DNA of 64,000 nt from Lujinxingia vulgaris (GCF_007997005.1 NZ_VOSL01000010.1:1-64000); one strand, 5' to 3'; shown: positions 35,943 through 47,661, counted from the stretch's first letter. Program-made: numbers and translations. The notes: generated by a model from the letters alone, not told the origin.

Positions 35943-36864
35943 GCCCCTGCGCCACCGCGACCTCCTCCAGGGTGCGGCGCAGCCACTTATGCGCCCCGCT
36001 GCGATGGGTGCGCGGGTGCCAGGCCATCGACACCGTGCCCCGCTCCAGCTCCACCGGCGGCTCAAAGATGCGCAGCGGCAGGTAACTCGCAAAACTCTCC
36101 GCCACGCTGCGCGAGGTTGTCAGCACATAATCGGTCGTCGCCACCAGGTGCGGCGCCACCATAAAATGCGGCACCACCACGGCCACCCGCCGTGAGCGCC
36201 CCCGCTCAGCCAGCGTCGCATCGACCACCCCCTCATCATCGCCGCGCGGTGAAACGAGGATGTGCGAGAGCTCGCAATAGGTGTCCAGATCCAGCGTCTT
36301 CCCCACCCCGGGATGCCCCCGGCGCACCACCGAGACCAGGTCGAGCTGAAAAAGATCTTTTCGATAGAGCGTCTCCGGCACATGCTCCGGCAGCCCCAGC
36401 GTCAGCACCAGATCGAGCGCTCCGGTGGCCAACCTCTCCACCGGCGAGCTCCCTCCGAGCTCGCGCACCCGCAGATCGACGCCCGGCGCCTCGCGCTCCA
36501 GGCGCTCGATCAGCGGCGGCAGCAACACAAACTGCGCATAATCATTGGTCGCCAGCCGGAAAACCCGCGCGCTGCTCGCCGGATCGAAATGCTCCGGCGG
36601 TGAGACCGCCACCTGCAGGGCCTCCAGCGCCTCTTTGAGCGGACCGGCCAGCTCCTGCGCGCGCTCGGTGGGCACCATCTGTCGTCCCGAGCGCACCAGC
36701 AGCTCATCGCCAAAGACCTCGCGCAGCCTCCCCAGCGTGTGGCTCATCGCCGACTGGCTCAAACCCACCTGGCGCGCCGCCTCACTGACACTTCCCACCG
36801 TCAGCAGCACATCGAGCGCCACCAGCAGGTTCATGTCCACGTCTTTTAAATGAATCTGGTTCAT
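35932..36864 (-). CDS. LysR-family transcriptional regulator
   Basis: This 310-residue protein has an N-terminal winged helix (HLKDVDMNLLVALDVLL, SVSEAARQVGLSQSAMSHTLGRLRE) and a periplasmic-binding-like effector domain (about 95-300). It is of the NodD/YbeF-like type. It is divergent from yceI and probably controls it. No Shine-Dalgarno precedes the ATG; an AT-rich palindrome directly abuts the start, so transcription may start very close to the codon. An earlier upstream Met is not supported. Its effector is unknown. Confidence 0.92.
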   Translation of the reverse strand: MNQIHLKDVDMNLLVALDVLLTVGSVSEAARQVGLSQSAMSHTLGRLREVFGDELLVRSGRQMVPTERAQELAGPLKEALEALQVAVSPPEHFDPASSARVFRLATNDYAQFVLLPPLIERLEREAPGVDLRVRELGGSSPVERLATGALDLVLTLGLPEHVPETLYRKDLFQLDLVSVVRRGHPGVGKTLDLDTYCELSHILVSPRGDDEGVVDATLAERGRSRRVAVVVPHFMVAPHLVATTDYVLTTSRSVAESFASYLPLRIFEPPVELERGTVSMAWHPRTHRSGAHKWLRRTLEEVAVAQGLKR

Positions 36865-36865
36865 A

Positions 36866-36884
36866 GCAATAACGTATATTATGC
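36866..36884. promoter_or_regulatory. Candidate LysR operator/promoter palindrome
   Basis: GCAATAACGTATATTATGC is an imperfect inverted repeat (GCAATAA / TTATGC) in the AT-rich divergent lysR-yceI gap. It lies right at the lysR start, as expected for an autoregulated LysR pair. Confidence 0.5.
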
Positions 36885-36988
36885 ATTTGAAAGATAAAAG
36901 CCTGTGCGCAGACTTGGGGATGTCGCAGCGAACCCGCTGCACAACAACTCATTCAACTCCTTCAAAAATGCCCTACAGGAGTCACACC

Positions 36989-37519
36989 ATGGCCAACGCC
37001 ACCTGGAACTTCGACATCTCCCACTCCGACGTCACCTTCAAAGTGCGCCACATGATGTTTGCCAAGGTCACCGGTCGTTTCACCGACTGGACCGGCACCC
37101 TGGAGTTCGATCCGGAGAACCCCTCCACCGCCAAAACCACCGTCTCGATTCAGGCGGCGAGCATCGATACCTCCAACGAAGACCGCGACAACCACCTGCG
37201 CTCCGGCGACTTCTTCGACGCCGAGAAGTTCCCCACCCTCGAGTTCGAGAGCACCAACTTCAAGACCGAGGGCAAGAAGATCCTCATCGAAGGCAACCTG
37301 ACCATCCGCGACGTCACCAAACCGGTGACCCTTGAGGCGGAGTTCCTCGGCAAAGCCGTCGATCCGTGGGGCAACGACCGCATCGGCTTCAACGCCTCGA
37401 CGACCATCAACCGCAAAGAGTTCGGCCTGACCTGGAACCAGGCCCTTGAGGCCGGCGGTGTGCTCGTTGGCGAGAACGTCGAGATCGACATCAACGTCCA
37501 GGCCGTCAAAGCCGGCTAA
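36989..37519 (+). CDS. yceI: YceI-family lipid-binding protein
   Basis: This 176-residue protein matches the YceI beta-barrel: WNFDISHSDVTFKVRHMMFAKVTG, SIDTSNEDRDNHLRSGDFFD, EGNLTIRDVTKPVTLEAEF and the terminal ASTTINRKEFGLTWNQALE. The family binds isoprenoids or other lipids. No signal peptide is visible, so this copy is likely cytosolic. AGGAG lies 7 bp before the ATG. It is divergent from the LysR regulator, and a strong bidirectional terminator separates it from rpoD. Confidence 0.95.
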   Translation: MANATWNFDISHSDVTFKVRHMMFAKVTGRFTDWTGTLEFDPENPSTAKTTVSIQAASIDTSNEDRDNHLRSGDFFDAEKFPTLEFESTNFKTEGKKILIEGNLTIRDVTKPVTLEAEFLGKAVDPWGNDRIGFNASTTINRKEFGLTWNQALEAGGVLVGENVEIDINVQAVKAG

Positions 37520-37599
37520 GCGTTGCATTCACTCGCCGCCGCGCCTCCCGACTCTGCGATCCTACCTACACGCATCGGGCGCCGCGGCGGTGAGCGAGC

Positions 37600-37639
37600 A
37601 AAAAAAAGACCGCCGGAGAATCTCCGGCGGTCTTTTTTT
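37600..37639. terminator. Bidirectional terminator between yceI and rpoD
   Basis: GACCGCCGGAGA pairs with TCTCCGGCGGTC. The stem is flanked by an A-run (37600-37607) and a T-run (37633-37639), so it serves both convergent genes. Confidence 0.92.
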
Positions 37640-37702
37640 AGCTGATTGCAGCCACTGCGCGATTGCTTAGTCGTCGCTTCCGGGACTCATCGCCCCGGCT
37701 CC

Positions 37703-39505
<1,803 letters not shown>

Positions 39506-39717
39506 CAAACTTCTCCTTGGTACGTGCCACTTCGACCGACGGATCGGGTCGGCGCTGTCGTCGCGTTTACTCCCCCACCCCATGTCTTAGATGGTCGAGG
39601 AGGCCGGGGCAAGAAACTGCGCTTGAGGATGGTTATTCCGGGCGAACTCAAAGGATTTCGCTAAGTTATCAACGCCTTATCCTGATTTAGGGGGGTTAGG
39701 GTGGCCACTTTCATGTC

Positions 39718-41547
39718 TCATCCCGAGGCCGAGCTCGGAGAGCTCGCGTCAAGATCGAGGGCCTTTCGAAACTGGCGAACCTGCTCAAGCTGCTCGTTGA
39801 TCTGCACAAAGCGCTCCCGCTCGCTGCGAAAGTCGACGTTGTTGAGCTCCCGCTGCAGATGCTCGTCCATGCGCACCGCCCAGGCCTTCTTGAGCGTCCG
39901 CACGCAGTCCCGATACCAACGCAGCGCCTCTTCCGGGCCGTAGAGGCGCTGACTTTCGACCTCGGCCAGAGCCGCGATCACCGTCTCACGCATCCCGCCC
40001 GGCGGGGTGGCCTCTAAGAGCAGCGGCCGGTTGATACCATCATGGGTTTGGTAGTGGTTTTGGACCACGCGCAGAAAGTCGGCAAGTTCTTGACTGGAAA
40101 GGAGTTTGTCAAGCTCTTCGCGAAAAAAGTCCGAGAGCCACTTCGGCTGATCGAGCAGGACCGCCAGCACGCCGTACTCCGCGCTGGGAAGCCGCGCGCC
40201 CTGGCCGGCCTTCAGCACGGCCTGACGCGCCTGGTCGCGCCGCTCGGGCGGACGCTTGAGATAATCTTTTAAAAGCGCCGGCTCGATCGCCAGGCGCCGG
40301 GCGACCTCCCGGGCGTAATGCTCCCAGGCGGCCGGCTCTTTAACCTGCGTGAGGATGGTACCCACCGATTCGAGCGCGCCCAGGCGCGCCTCGATGGTGG
40401 CGCCTTCCACCGGCTTGATCGCCCGGTCGAGCGCCCAGGCCACCAGCGGCTGCGCCGCCTCCATCCGCGCGCGCAGCGCGTCTGCGCCCTCGCGTCGCAC
40501 GAAGGTGTCGGGATCGTCGGCCTCGTCAAAACGCACGACCAGCGCCTCCAACCCCGCGCTCTCTAACGCACCCAGACATCGCAACGTGGCCTCCTCGCCA
40601 GCAGAATCGCCATCAAACGCAATGATCACCCGGCGCGCAAAACGCCGCAGAAGACGCGCCTGCACCTCGGTCAGCGCGGTGCCCATCGGGGCCACCGTCA
40701 CGCCGATGCCCGCGCCGTGCAGCGCGATCACGTCGAAGTTTCCCTCGACCACCAGCGCCTGTTCCTCCTTGCCCATGGCCGACTTCGCCACATCGAGCCC
40801 GTAGAGCTGCTCCCCCTTGGTATAAAAGGGCGTCTCCGGGGAGTTGATGTATTTAGCGCCGCCGCCGTCCGAAGCAAGGGCGCGCCCGCCAAAAGCCAGG
40901 GTATTTCCCCACACGTCGACCACCGGAAAGACCACGCGATGGCGAAAGCGGTCGTAATGGCCGCCGCGATCGTTGGCGATCGCAAGCCCCGCACGCTCAA
41001 GCCAGGCCGGCTTAAAGCCCTTCTTGCCCAGCGCCTCGATCGTGTTCTCCCAGCCATCGGGCGCATAGCCCAGCCCGAAGGTGCGCGCGGTCTCTTCATC
41101 AATGCCGCGCTCAGCAAGATAACGACGGGCGACCTCGCCGCGCGCCCCCCAGAGCTGCTCCTGATAGAAGTCGCGGGCGGCGTCCATGATCGCCAGGTAG
41201 ATCTTTTTGCCCTCGCGGCGCTTACGCGCCGCCTCGGCCTGTTGCGGGCTCTCCTCGGGGATCTCAATGCCGGCGCGCTCCGCTAATGTGCGCACCGTCT
41301 CCGGGAAGTTCCACCCCTCGATCGACATTAAAAACTGGATGACGTTGCCGCCCTCGCTGCACCCGAAGCATTTGTAGATGCCCATCCCCGGGTGCACAAA
41401 AAAGCTCGGCGAGTTCTCGTCGTGGAAGGGGCAGAGCCCCTTGTAGTTGTTGCCGGCGCGCTTGAGCGAGACGTACTGCTGGACGGTCTGCAAGATGTCC
41501 GTGCGAGCGAGCACGTCTTCAATCACGGACTGCGGTATCAATCCCAT
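39718..41547 (-). CDS. dnaG: DNA primase
   Basis: This 609-residue primase makes RNA primers at replication forks. The zinc-binding domain has Cys39-x2-His42 and Cys60-x2-Cys63 in the GLCPFHDENSP and YKCFGCSEGG segments. The TOPRIM core (about 260-345, VVEGNFDVIALHGAGI with the EGNFD motif, AFDGDSAGEEA) and a helicase-binding C-terminus follow. rpsU, the usual upstream partner, is not in the operon. The promoter candidate at 41701-41728 drives it. Confidence 0.97.
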   Translation of the reverse strand: MGLIPQSVIEDVLARTDILQTVQQYVSLKRAGNNYKGLCPFHDENSPSFFVHPGMGIYKCFGCSEGGNVIQFLMSIEGWNFPETVRTLAERAGIEIPEESPQQAEAARKRREGKKIYLAIMDAARDFYQEQLWGARGEVARRYLAERGIDEETARTFGLGYAPDGWENTIEALGKKGFKPAWLERAGLAIANDRGGHYDRFRHRVVFPVVDVWGNTLAFGGRALASDGGGAKYINSPETPFYTKGEQLYGLDVAKSAMGKEEQALVVEGNFDVIALHGAGIGVTVAPMGTALTEVQARLLRRFARRVIIAFDGDSAGEEATLRCLGALESAGLEALVVRFDEADDPDTFVRREGADALRARMEAAQPLVAWALDRAIKPVEGATIEARLGALESVGTILTQVKEPAAWEHYAREVARRLAIEPALLKDYLKRPPERRDQARQAVLKAGQGARLPSAEYGVLAVLLDQPKWLSDFFREELDKLLSSQELADFLRVVQNHYQTHDGINRPLLLEATPPGGMRETVIAALAEVESQRLYGPEEALRWYRDCVRTLKKAWAVRMDEHLQRELNNVDFRSERERFVQINEQLEQVRQFRKALDLDASSPSSASG

Positions 41548-41700
41548 GAAGTCTCATCGTGCGTGGAGAGGGGGAGGCGGAGGCGCCGAGAGCGGCGTCC
41601 TCGCGCCAACGAGGTTGGCTGCTGCGGGCGAGACAAGGGCGCTAAAAACAACCTCGCAGAGTGACCGCGGAGTCAGCGGAAGCACCAGCGCCGGTCGATC

Positions 41701-41728
41701 AGTGTACCAGCCGGCCATCCTCTGTCAA
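41701..41728 (-). promoter_or_regulatory. Candidate sigma-70 promoter of dnaG-rpoD
   Basis: TTGACA (41723-41728) and TACACT (41701-41706) are separated by 16 bp on the minus strand, about 155 bp before dnaG. Confidence 0.6.
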
Positions 41729-41792
41729 ATTTTGTGGAGTATTATCGCTCCACCCCCGCGCGCCCGCAACGCGCGGGGGAAAGACCTCGCCC

Positions 41793-42803
41793 TCACTGCG
41801 TCACGCAGTAGGCCCCCGGAGAGAGCGAGGCGATATCATCGCGGCAGCGCTCGCCATCGCCGCAGTCCTCGCAGGGGCAGTTGAGGCAGTCGCGGGCCGG
41901 GCGCACGCTCCGGCACTCCGCCCCGGTCAGCCCCAGCGCGCAGACCTCGCTGGCCTCACAGACCGTGCCGCAGGGCTCCCCGCGCAGCGGACGTGGGCCG
42001 CAGTAGAGCGGGTCGACCTGCTGGAGCCCGGGCAAACAGCTGAGGCCTTCGCCCTGGGTGCACTCGATCCAGCCAAAGCCGCAGCCGCCGCTGCCGCAGG
42101 CGCCCTCTTTGCAGTGACCCAGCCCGCAGCTTGTGCCGCAGCCGCCGCAGTGGCGCGCGTCGGTCTCCAGATCCACGCACTCCCCGTCGCAGAGGGTGTA
42201 GCCGGGGCGGCAGGCGCACTGGCCCAGGTCGCAGTAGGCCCCGGCCGGGCAGACCTCGCCACAGCCGCCGCAGTTGTCGGCGTCGCGCAAGACCTCCTCG
42301 CAGGCGTTGTCGCCGCCGCAGGCCTCCATGGTGCCGGTGCAGCCGCACTGGCCGTTGTTGCACGTGCCAAACTCGGCGTCGCAGGCGTTGCCGCAGCTGC
42401 CACAATGGTTCGGGTCGGTGGCCAGGTTCACCTCCTGGCCCTCGCAGATCTCGAGGCCCGGGTCGGTGGCGTCTGGAACCTCGGCGTCTGGAACCTCGGC
42501 GTCGGGCTGGTCGGCATCGGGCTCGCCGACGTCGGGTTGGTCGGTATCTGGGACTTCGGCGTCGGCAACGCCGGAATCGGCATCCGGAGCGCCTGTGTCG
42601 GGGTCCCCCGGATCGGAAGGATCAACCTCCGCGTCGCCCTCATCGCGAGCATCGCCCGAGGCGGCGTCGCCCGGATCTTCCAGGTTCCAGCCGGTATCTT
42701 CGTCGGGCTGAAACTCTCCACTTTGAGGATCAAAGCTGCAGGCCGCAGCACCCAGCCCGAGCGCCATTATCGCCACGCCAATCATCCGCCACGTTACCAT
42801 CAT
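41793..42803 (-). CDS. Cys-rich lipoprotein with acidic linker
   Basis: This 336-residue protein has a signal ending LGAAAC. A linker of Asp/Glu/Pro/Ala with DADQPDAEVPDA repeats (about 30-115) follows. About 200 residues then carry more than 30 cysteines in CGGCG...C and CxxG patterns, resembling EGF/metallothionein-like small disulfide modules (for example DPNHCGSCGNACD). It is surface exposed and its role is unknown. The start could also be one codon later (ATGATG). Confidence 0.85.
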   Translation of the reverse strand: MMVTWRMIGVAIMALGLGAAACSFDPQSGEFQPDEDTGWNLEDPGDAASGDARDEGDAEVDPSDPGDPDTGAPDADSGVADAEVPDTDQPDVGEPDADQPDAEVPDAEVPDATDPGLEICEGQEVNLATDPNHCGSCGNACDAEFGTCNNGQCGCTGTMEACGGDNACEEVLRDADNCGGCGEVCPAGAYCDLGQCACRPGYTLCDGECVDLETDARHCGGCGTSCGLGHCKEGACGSGGCGFGWIECTQGEGLSCLPGLQQVDPLYCGPRPLRGEPCGTVCEASEVCALGLTGAECRSVRPARDCLNCPCEDCGDGERCRDDIASLSPGAYCVTQ

Positions 42804-43064
42804 CGCCTCATTGCATTGCGCCACCGAAATGCAGCCCGGTCGCCCATCGTTTTGCCTCGCCAGCTACGGCCATCACGCAGCCCCGGCCCCCGTAACGTTA
42901 GCTGGCGCATCCCTGTCGTCATCGTCTTCCACTTTATGCGATCCCCCGGCGACTCGCCACTTGGCAAGAGCAAAGCCCCGGGTGTAGGTCTGCCCTCCCC
43001 CGCGACGCCTCACCATGAGACGTCCTCCCCGCATCCCACCTTGAAGCCGCACCGAGGCACCACC

Positions 43065-44099
43065 TTGAGCAGCACATCGACCGAGACCTACCTTCGCAAA
43101 CCCTGGGGAAGCTCCGTTCGCATCGAAGACGATCTGTGGCGGCTGCGCTTGAAAAATCCGGTGGGAAGCCTGCTGGTCAACACCTTCGTTTACCGGCACC
43201 GCGACACGCTGGCCGTCATCGATCCGGGCTGGCCCTGGGAGGTGCAGCTTCTGGACGACGCGCTCAGCGATCTGGGATTCGGAGGCATCAAAGCCGTCAC
43301 GCACTGGCTCTACACCCACAGCCACATCGATCATATGGGGGCGGCGGTGCTGCTGCAGCGCCGCAGTGAAGCGCCGCATATGGTCTGGCCCTGGGTGAAG
43401 CCCGAGCTGGAGCGCTGGCACCACTACCAGGATCGTGTCAACAACTGGACGCCCTGGGTGGAGGAGGCCTTTGCGGAGCCGCAGCGCTCCCACATCCTCA
43501 AAGAGCGGGTCGGTCGGAGCGCCGGGGGTGCGCGCATGCTCGAGCTCTTCGGGCCCGGCGCGCTCACGCACACCCGGAGCTACGAGGTTGGCGATACCCT
43601 GGAGGTTGGCGAGCTTCGCCTCGAGCTGCTGGATGCCCGCGGGCACGACCCGAGCCACCTGGCGCTGTGGGAGCCCACCCGACGCTGGCTCTTCTCCGGC
43701 GATCTTCTGCTGGCGATGCCCAGCCCCTTAAGCCGCGCGATGGGCGACGATCTCACCCTCTACGAAGAGAGCCTCAAACGCATCGCCCGGCTGCCCGCCG
43801 AGCTCTTACTGACCGGCCACGGCACCCACCAGCGCGGCGACGACATCGCCCGCGCCGTGGCGCGCTCCCGCGACCAGATCACCTCACTCGACCTTAACCT
43901 CCGCCAGGCGCTGGGCCCCGAGCCCACCGATCTCTACAGCCTGGTACTGAAGATGGTCGGTGGCAAAGCCCTGGAGCCCACCTCTCGCTGGTGGGTTCAT
44001 ATCGCCAACAGCGACACCCACCTCCAGCGCATGGTCGAGCGTGGCGAGGCCGAGCGCATCAACGATGAGCGCGGGCCGCTCTACCGCAGCCGCGGCTGA
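43065..44099 (+). CDS. Metallo-beta-lactamase-fold hydrolase
   Basis: This protein of about 344 residues contains the metal motif THSHIDHMG (about residues 84-92, with the H-x-H-x-D-H signature), a later metal-ligand Asp (SGDLL) and His (LLTGHGTHQRG). The family includes beta-lactamases, glyoxalase II and RNases; the substrate here is not evident. No ATG lies at a suitable place, so the start is inferred as TTG 43065, with GAGG 7 bp upstream; other start codons upstream are possible. It is divergent from the Cys-rich lipoprotein. Confidence 0.85.
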   Translation: MSSTSTETYLRKPWGSSVRIEDDLWRLRLKNPVGSLLVNTFVYRHRDTLAVIDPGWPWEVQLLDDALSDLGFGGIKAVTHWLYTHSHIDHMGAAVLLQRRSEAPHMVWPWVKPELERWHHYQDRVNNWTPWVEEAFAEPQRSHILKERVGRSAGGARMLELFGPGALTHTRSYEVGDTLEVGELRLELLDARGHDPSHLALWEPTRRWLFSGDLLLAMPSPLSRAMGDDLTLYEESLKRIARLPAELLLTGHGTHQRGDDIARAVARSRDQITSLDLNLRQALGPEPTDLYSLVLKMVGGKALEPTSRWWVHIANSDTHLQRMVERGEAERINDERGPLYRSRG

Positions 44100-44103
44100 G
44101 TGA

Positions 44104-44402
44104 TGTTTGAACGCCTGGCACCCGAGCGTTCCTACGACTTCGGCGACGCGATCGAATGCCTGGCACCCGATCTTTAGTCACAAGATCGAACGCCTGGCAC
44201 CCGCGCGCTCCAACGACTTCGGCGACGCGATCGAATGCCTGGCACCCGTGCGTTGGCTAGAAGATCGAACGCCTGGCACCCGTGCGTTGGCTAGAAGATC
44301 GAACGCCTGGCACCCAAAGATTTCAACGACTTCGGCGACGCGATCGAACGCCTGGCACCCGAACGTTTCAGCACCCGCGCCTGATTGAAAAACGCGGGTG
44401 CC
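44104..44402 (+). repeat. Degenerate repeat array with terminal hairpin between convergent genes
   Basis: At least seven more divergent cores lie between the hydrolase stop and glmS, starting a few bases after the stop codon. Spacers include CAACGACTTCGGCGACGC-type and TTGGCTAGAA-type sequences. At 44371-44401 GCACCCGCG pairs with CGCGGGTGC to form a hairpin that ends the array about 13 bp before the glmS stop. Confidence 0.9.
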
Positions 44403-44414
44403 AGACGAAAACAC

Positions 44415-46250
44415 TCACTCCACCGTCACGCTCTTGGCGAGGTTGCGGGGCTGGTCCACATCGGTGCCTTTGAAGTCGGCGATGTGGTAGGCGATCAGCT
44501 GCACGGCGACCACCGAGATCAGAGGCTGCACAAACTCAGCGGCCTCGGGCAGTCGAATGACCACATCGGCGAACTGCTCCAGGCGCTCGTCGCCCTCATC
44601 GCCGATGGCGATGATGCGGCCTCCGCGCGCACGCACCTCTTCGAGGTTGGAGGCCGTCTTCTCGTAGACCCGGTTTTTGGGGCAGAGCACCACCACCGGA
44701 AGCTGCTTATCGATCAGCGCGATCGGGCCATGCTTCATCTCGCCGGCGGCATAGCCCTCGGCGTGAATGTAACTGATCTCTTTGAGTTTGAGCGCCCCCT
44801 CGGCCGCGATCGGGAACTGGTTGCCCCGGCCCAGGTAGAGGAAGGAGTGCGCCTTGGAGAACTGCCGGGCAATGGCCTCATAAGGCTTCATATCACGCAG
44901 CATCACCTCCATCTCGGCGGGCACCTCGCGCAGCGCTTCGATGAGCTTGCGGGCGTCTTCGCTGGCGAGGGTGCCGCGCAGTCGGCCCAGGCAGATCGCC
45001 AACATCCCCATCGCCGCCAGCTGCGTGGTGAACGCCTTGGTGCTGGCCACGCCGATCTCGGGGCCGGCGTGGGTGTAGAGCACCCCGTCGCTCTCGCGAG
45101 CGATCGTCGACTCGATCACGTTGCAGACGCAGAGCGTGCGCGCGCCCAGCGCGCGCGCCTCCCGCAGCGCCGCGAGCGTGTCGGCGGTCTCACCGGACTG
45201 GCTTACGCCAATGACCACCGTGTTGGCGCTGACGATCGGGTCGCGGTAGCGGAACTCACTGGCCAGCTCCACCTCCACCGGGATGCGGGCGTGCTGCTCG
45301 ATCATGTAGCGCCCCACCTGCGCGGCAAAGTAGCTGGTGCCGCACGCCACAAACACGATCTTGTCGATGGCCTTGACCGCATCTTCGTCCAGCGCGAGCT
45401 CGGGCAGGTTCACCTCCCCGCGCTCCACGCTCACGCGACCGCGCAGGGTGTCGATGATGCGCGCCGGCTGCTCGAAGATCTCCTTGAGCATAAAGTGCTT
45501 GTAGCCCTGCTTCTCCGCCGAGATCGGATCCCAGCTGATGGTCTTGACCGGCCGCTCCACAGGCGCACACGCCGCATCAAAGATCTCGATACCCTGGCGA
45601 CTGAGCACCGCGGTGTCGCCATCTTCCAGAAAGATAAAGTCGCGGGTATGGCTGAGCACCGCCGGCACATCGGAGGCCGCAAACGCCCCGGAGCTTCCGC
45701 GCGCCACGACCATCGGCGAGGCGAAGCGGGCTACGACGAGCTCCTCGGGGTTCTCGCTGCGCATCACCAGCAGCGCGTACGAGCCCTCAATGCGCTCCAG
45801 CGCCTGGCAGGTGGCCTGATGAAGGCTGGTCGCGCCTTGCTCCAGCGCGTCATCGATCAGGTGCGCCACCACCTCGGTGTCCGTCTCACTGGAGAACTCC
45901 CGACCGCGGGCGCGCAGCTCATCTTTGAGCTCCAGGTAGTTTTCAATGATGCCGTTATGCGCCACCACCACCTGGCCGGCGCGATGCGGGTGGGCGTTCA
46001 GCTCGGTGGGCCGACCGTGGGTCGCCCAGCGCGTGTGCCCCAGCCCGATGCTGCCGTCAAAAGGCTCGCGACGATATGCCGCCTCCAGGCGCGCCAGCTT
46101 GCCTTCGGCGCGGCAAATCTGGACCTGCCCCTCATCATCGGCGATCGCGATGCCCGCCGAATCATAGCCGCGATACTCCAGCTTCCGCAGCCCGTTCAGC
46201 AGAATGTCGCTGCACGTCTGCTCCCCAACATACCCCACGATTCCACACAT
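44415..46250 (-). CDS. glmS: Glutamine-fructose-6-phosphate aminotransferase
   Basis: This 611-residue enzyme makes glucosamine 6-phosphate for peptidoglycan and LPS. The N-terminal nucleophile Cys2 (MCGIVGYVG) starts the glutaminase domain (ACLEGY-type RGYDSAGI, AHNGIIENY). Two SIS domains follow (SQSGETADTLAALREA, STKAFTTQLAA). The mature start at 46250 is required because Cys2 must be the second residue. It is monocistronic. Confidence 0.97.
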   Translation of the reverse strand: MCGIVGYVGEQTCSDILLNGLRKLEYRGYDSAGIAIADDEGQVQICRAEGKLARLEAAYRREPFDGSIGLGHTRWATHGRPTELNAHPHRAGQVVVAHNGIIENYLELKDELRARGREFSSETDTEVVAHLIDDALEQGATSLHQATCQALERIEGSYALLVMRSENPEELVVARFASPMVVARGSSGAFAASDVPAVLSHTRDFIFLEDGDTAVLSRQGIEIFDAACAPVERPVKTISWDPISAEKQGYKHFMLKEIFEQPARIIDTLRGRVSVERGEVNLPELALDEDAVKAIDKIVFVACGTSYFAAQVGRYMIEQHARIPVEVELASEFRYRDPIVSANTVVIGVSQSGETADTLAALREARALGARTLCVCNVIESTIARESDGVLYTHAGPEIGVASTKAFTTQLAAMGMLAICLGRLRGTLASEDARKLIEALREVPAEMEVMLRDMKPYEAIARQFSKAHSFLYLGRGNQFPIAAEGALKLKEISYIHAEGYAAGEMKHGPIALIDKQLPVVVLCPKNRVYEKTASNLEEVRARGGRIIAIGDEGDERLEQFADVVIRLPEAAEFVQPLISVVAVQLIAYHIADFKGTDVDQPRNLAKSVTVE

Positions 46251-46372
46251 AGAGTCCTCGCTCTGTGATCCGCTCTCCGGACATCCCTGTCGTCGAACTG
46301 GCCGGCACCACTCGCCACAACCTGCGAGCACCCGACCTCCCCCGCGTTTCTAACGAACACGACCGAAACAAC

Positions 46373-46398
46373 GCGGGGCGGCCTTACGACCGCCCCGC
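46373..46398 (-). terminator. Hairpin between glmS and the lipoprotein
   Basis: GCGGGGCGG pairs with CCGCCCCGC across an 8-nt loop downstream of the 46459 gene; a T-rich stretch follows on the minus strand. Confidence 0.6.
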
Positions 46399-46458
46399 TT
46401 CTAACACAACTTCGAGGCACTTCTCACCTGCCAAGGTGACGCCCCGCCAAAATGCCGC

Positions 46459-47661
46459 TCAGGGCACCTCCAAAAGCTCCGTGGGCACCGTCTCAAAACG
46501 TACCCCGATGCTAAACGCGCGACCCTCATCGGTCTCAATATCGGCCAGCCCCGAGAGCCCGGCCAACCCGCTACAGAGGGTGTTATCGGCCAGGGTACGA
46601 CACGCCGCCGACGCGGAGCTGCAGTTCTGTGCGTCGCTCGACGCCAGCGAACACTGGTAGCGATCGTTGGTGCCTGTTCCCACATACGTAAAGAGGAGCG
46701 GCGTATTCTGGATGCACTCACACTCCAGCGCCGCCTCATTCATCGACTCAAAGAAACGATCGCGCATCAACACCCCGGAGAGCTCGCCGTCCACCAGCGC
46801 AAAACCTCCGCCTGCCTGGAGGTTAGCTTGCGGATCTTCGACCACCTGCGCGCGAATGCTCACATCGGTCAGCTCCAGATCAATCGCCTCGATCATCCCG
46901 GGAAAGCGCGCGTTAAGGCTGCCGCCACTGGCGCGCAACACCCCGCCCTCATCGACCCGCGCTGAGGTGAAGCCAAAGCGCGGCGCACCGTCTTCATCAT
47001 AGCTCTCAGCGCTCACATACACCGAGCCCTCCCCGGAGAGGTTGGTCTGAGGCGTCTCTTCCGAATAGTCGCCTTCGAGCACCTTCAGCTCCAGGCTGGC
47101 GTCGTAGGCGGTGTTGCCCCAGCTTTGAGCCTCCATCAAGTACATAAGCAGGCCGTTGTCGATGGCGAGTTGAATGTTGCCGTTGACGTCGCCTCCCAGC
47201 AGCGGCCCGAGCGTACCCACCACGTCGTTGCCCAGGTAGTTGTCGATCGCGTCATCCCCGTCGATGTCGGCGCAACACGTCTTATCGGTCACGATCTCAA
47301 ACTTTGAGAAGTACGTCCCCGGTCCAAAAGGACCATCCGGGCAGGTCTCATCATCCGAAGGGTAGGCACACTCCACTGGAGGGTAATCGTCCTCATCGGG
47401 CCCCGGATCCGCGTCGGCATCCGGCTCCGCGGCGTCGGGCACATCCGCATCACCGGCGTCGGGTTCTGCCGCAGTGTCGGTATCCTCGCCCCCATCCGGG
47501 GTTGAGTCGCCGCCGGTGTCCCCGGCCTCGTCACCGCTATCGGCCACAACCTCGGTGTCAGGGGTGTCGGTGCCGCCGACGTCATCGCCGGAGCATCCGC
47601 CCGCAAACATCACACCGGCCGCCAACATCGCCAGCCCGATAAGGCTATGCTGCTTTTTCAT
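46459..47661 (-). CDS. Acidic-linker lipoprotein of unknown function
   Basis: This 400-residue lipoprotein has a signal ending FAGGC. A linker of Asp/Glu/Ala/Pro (about 30-95, DADVPDAAEPDADADPGPDEDD) follows. A folded domain of about 300 residues contains SKFEIVTDKTCCADIDGDDAID and several Cys pairs near the end (CECIQ, CSLASSDAQNC). I do not recognise it. GAGGGA precedes the ATG at 47661; the frame open further upstream has no signal sequence. Confidence 0.8.
   Translation of the reverse strand: MKKQHSLIGLAMLAAGVMFAGGCSGDDVGGTDTPDTEVVADSGDEAGDTGGDSTPDGGEDTDTAAEPDAGDADVPDAAEPDADADPGPDEDDYPPVECAYPSDDETCPDGPFGPGTYFSKFEIVTDKTCCADIDGDDAIDNYLGNDVVGTLGPLLGGDVNGNIQLAIDNGLLMYLMEAQSWGNTAYDASLELKVLEGDYSEETPQTNLSGEGSVYVSAESYDEDGAPRFGFTSARVDEGGVLRASGGSLNARFPGMIEAIDLELTDVSIRAQVVEDPQANLQAGGGFALVDGELSGVLMRDRFFESMNEAALECECIQNTPLLFTYVGTGTNDRYQCSLASSDAQNCSSASAACRTLADNTLCSGLAGLSGLADIETDEGRAFSIGVRFETVPTELLEVP

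Noticed and set aside
42131-42895. Arg-rich plus-strand frame opposite the Cys-rich lipoprotein
   Set aside because: Composition is a mirror of the Cys/Gly-rich codons on the other strand; no signal or domain.
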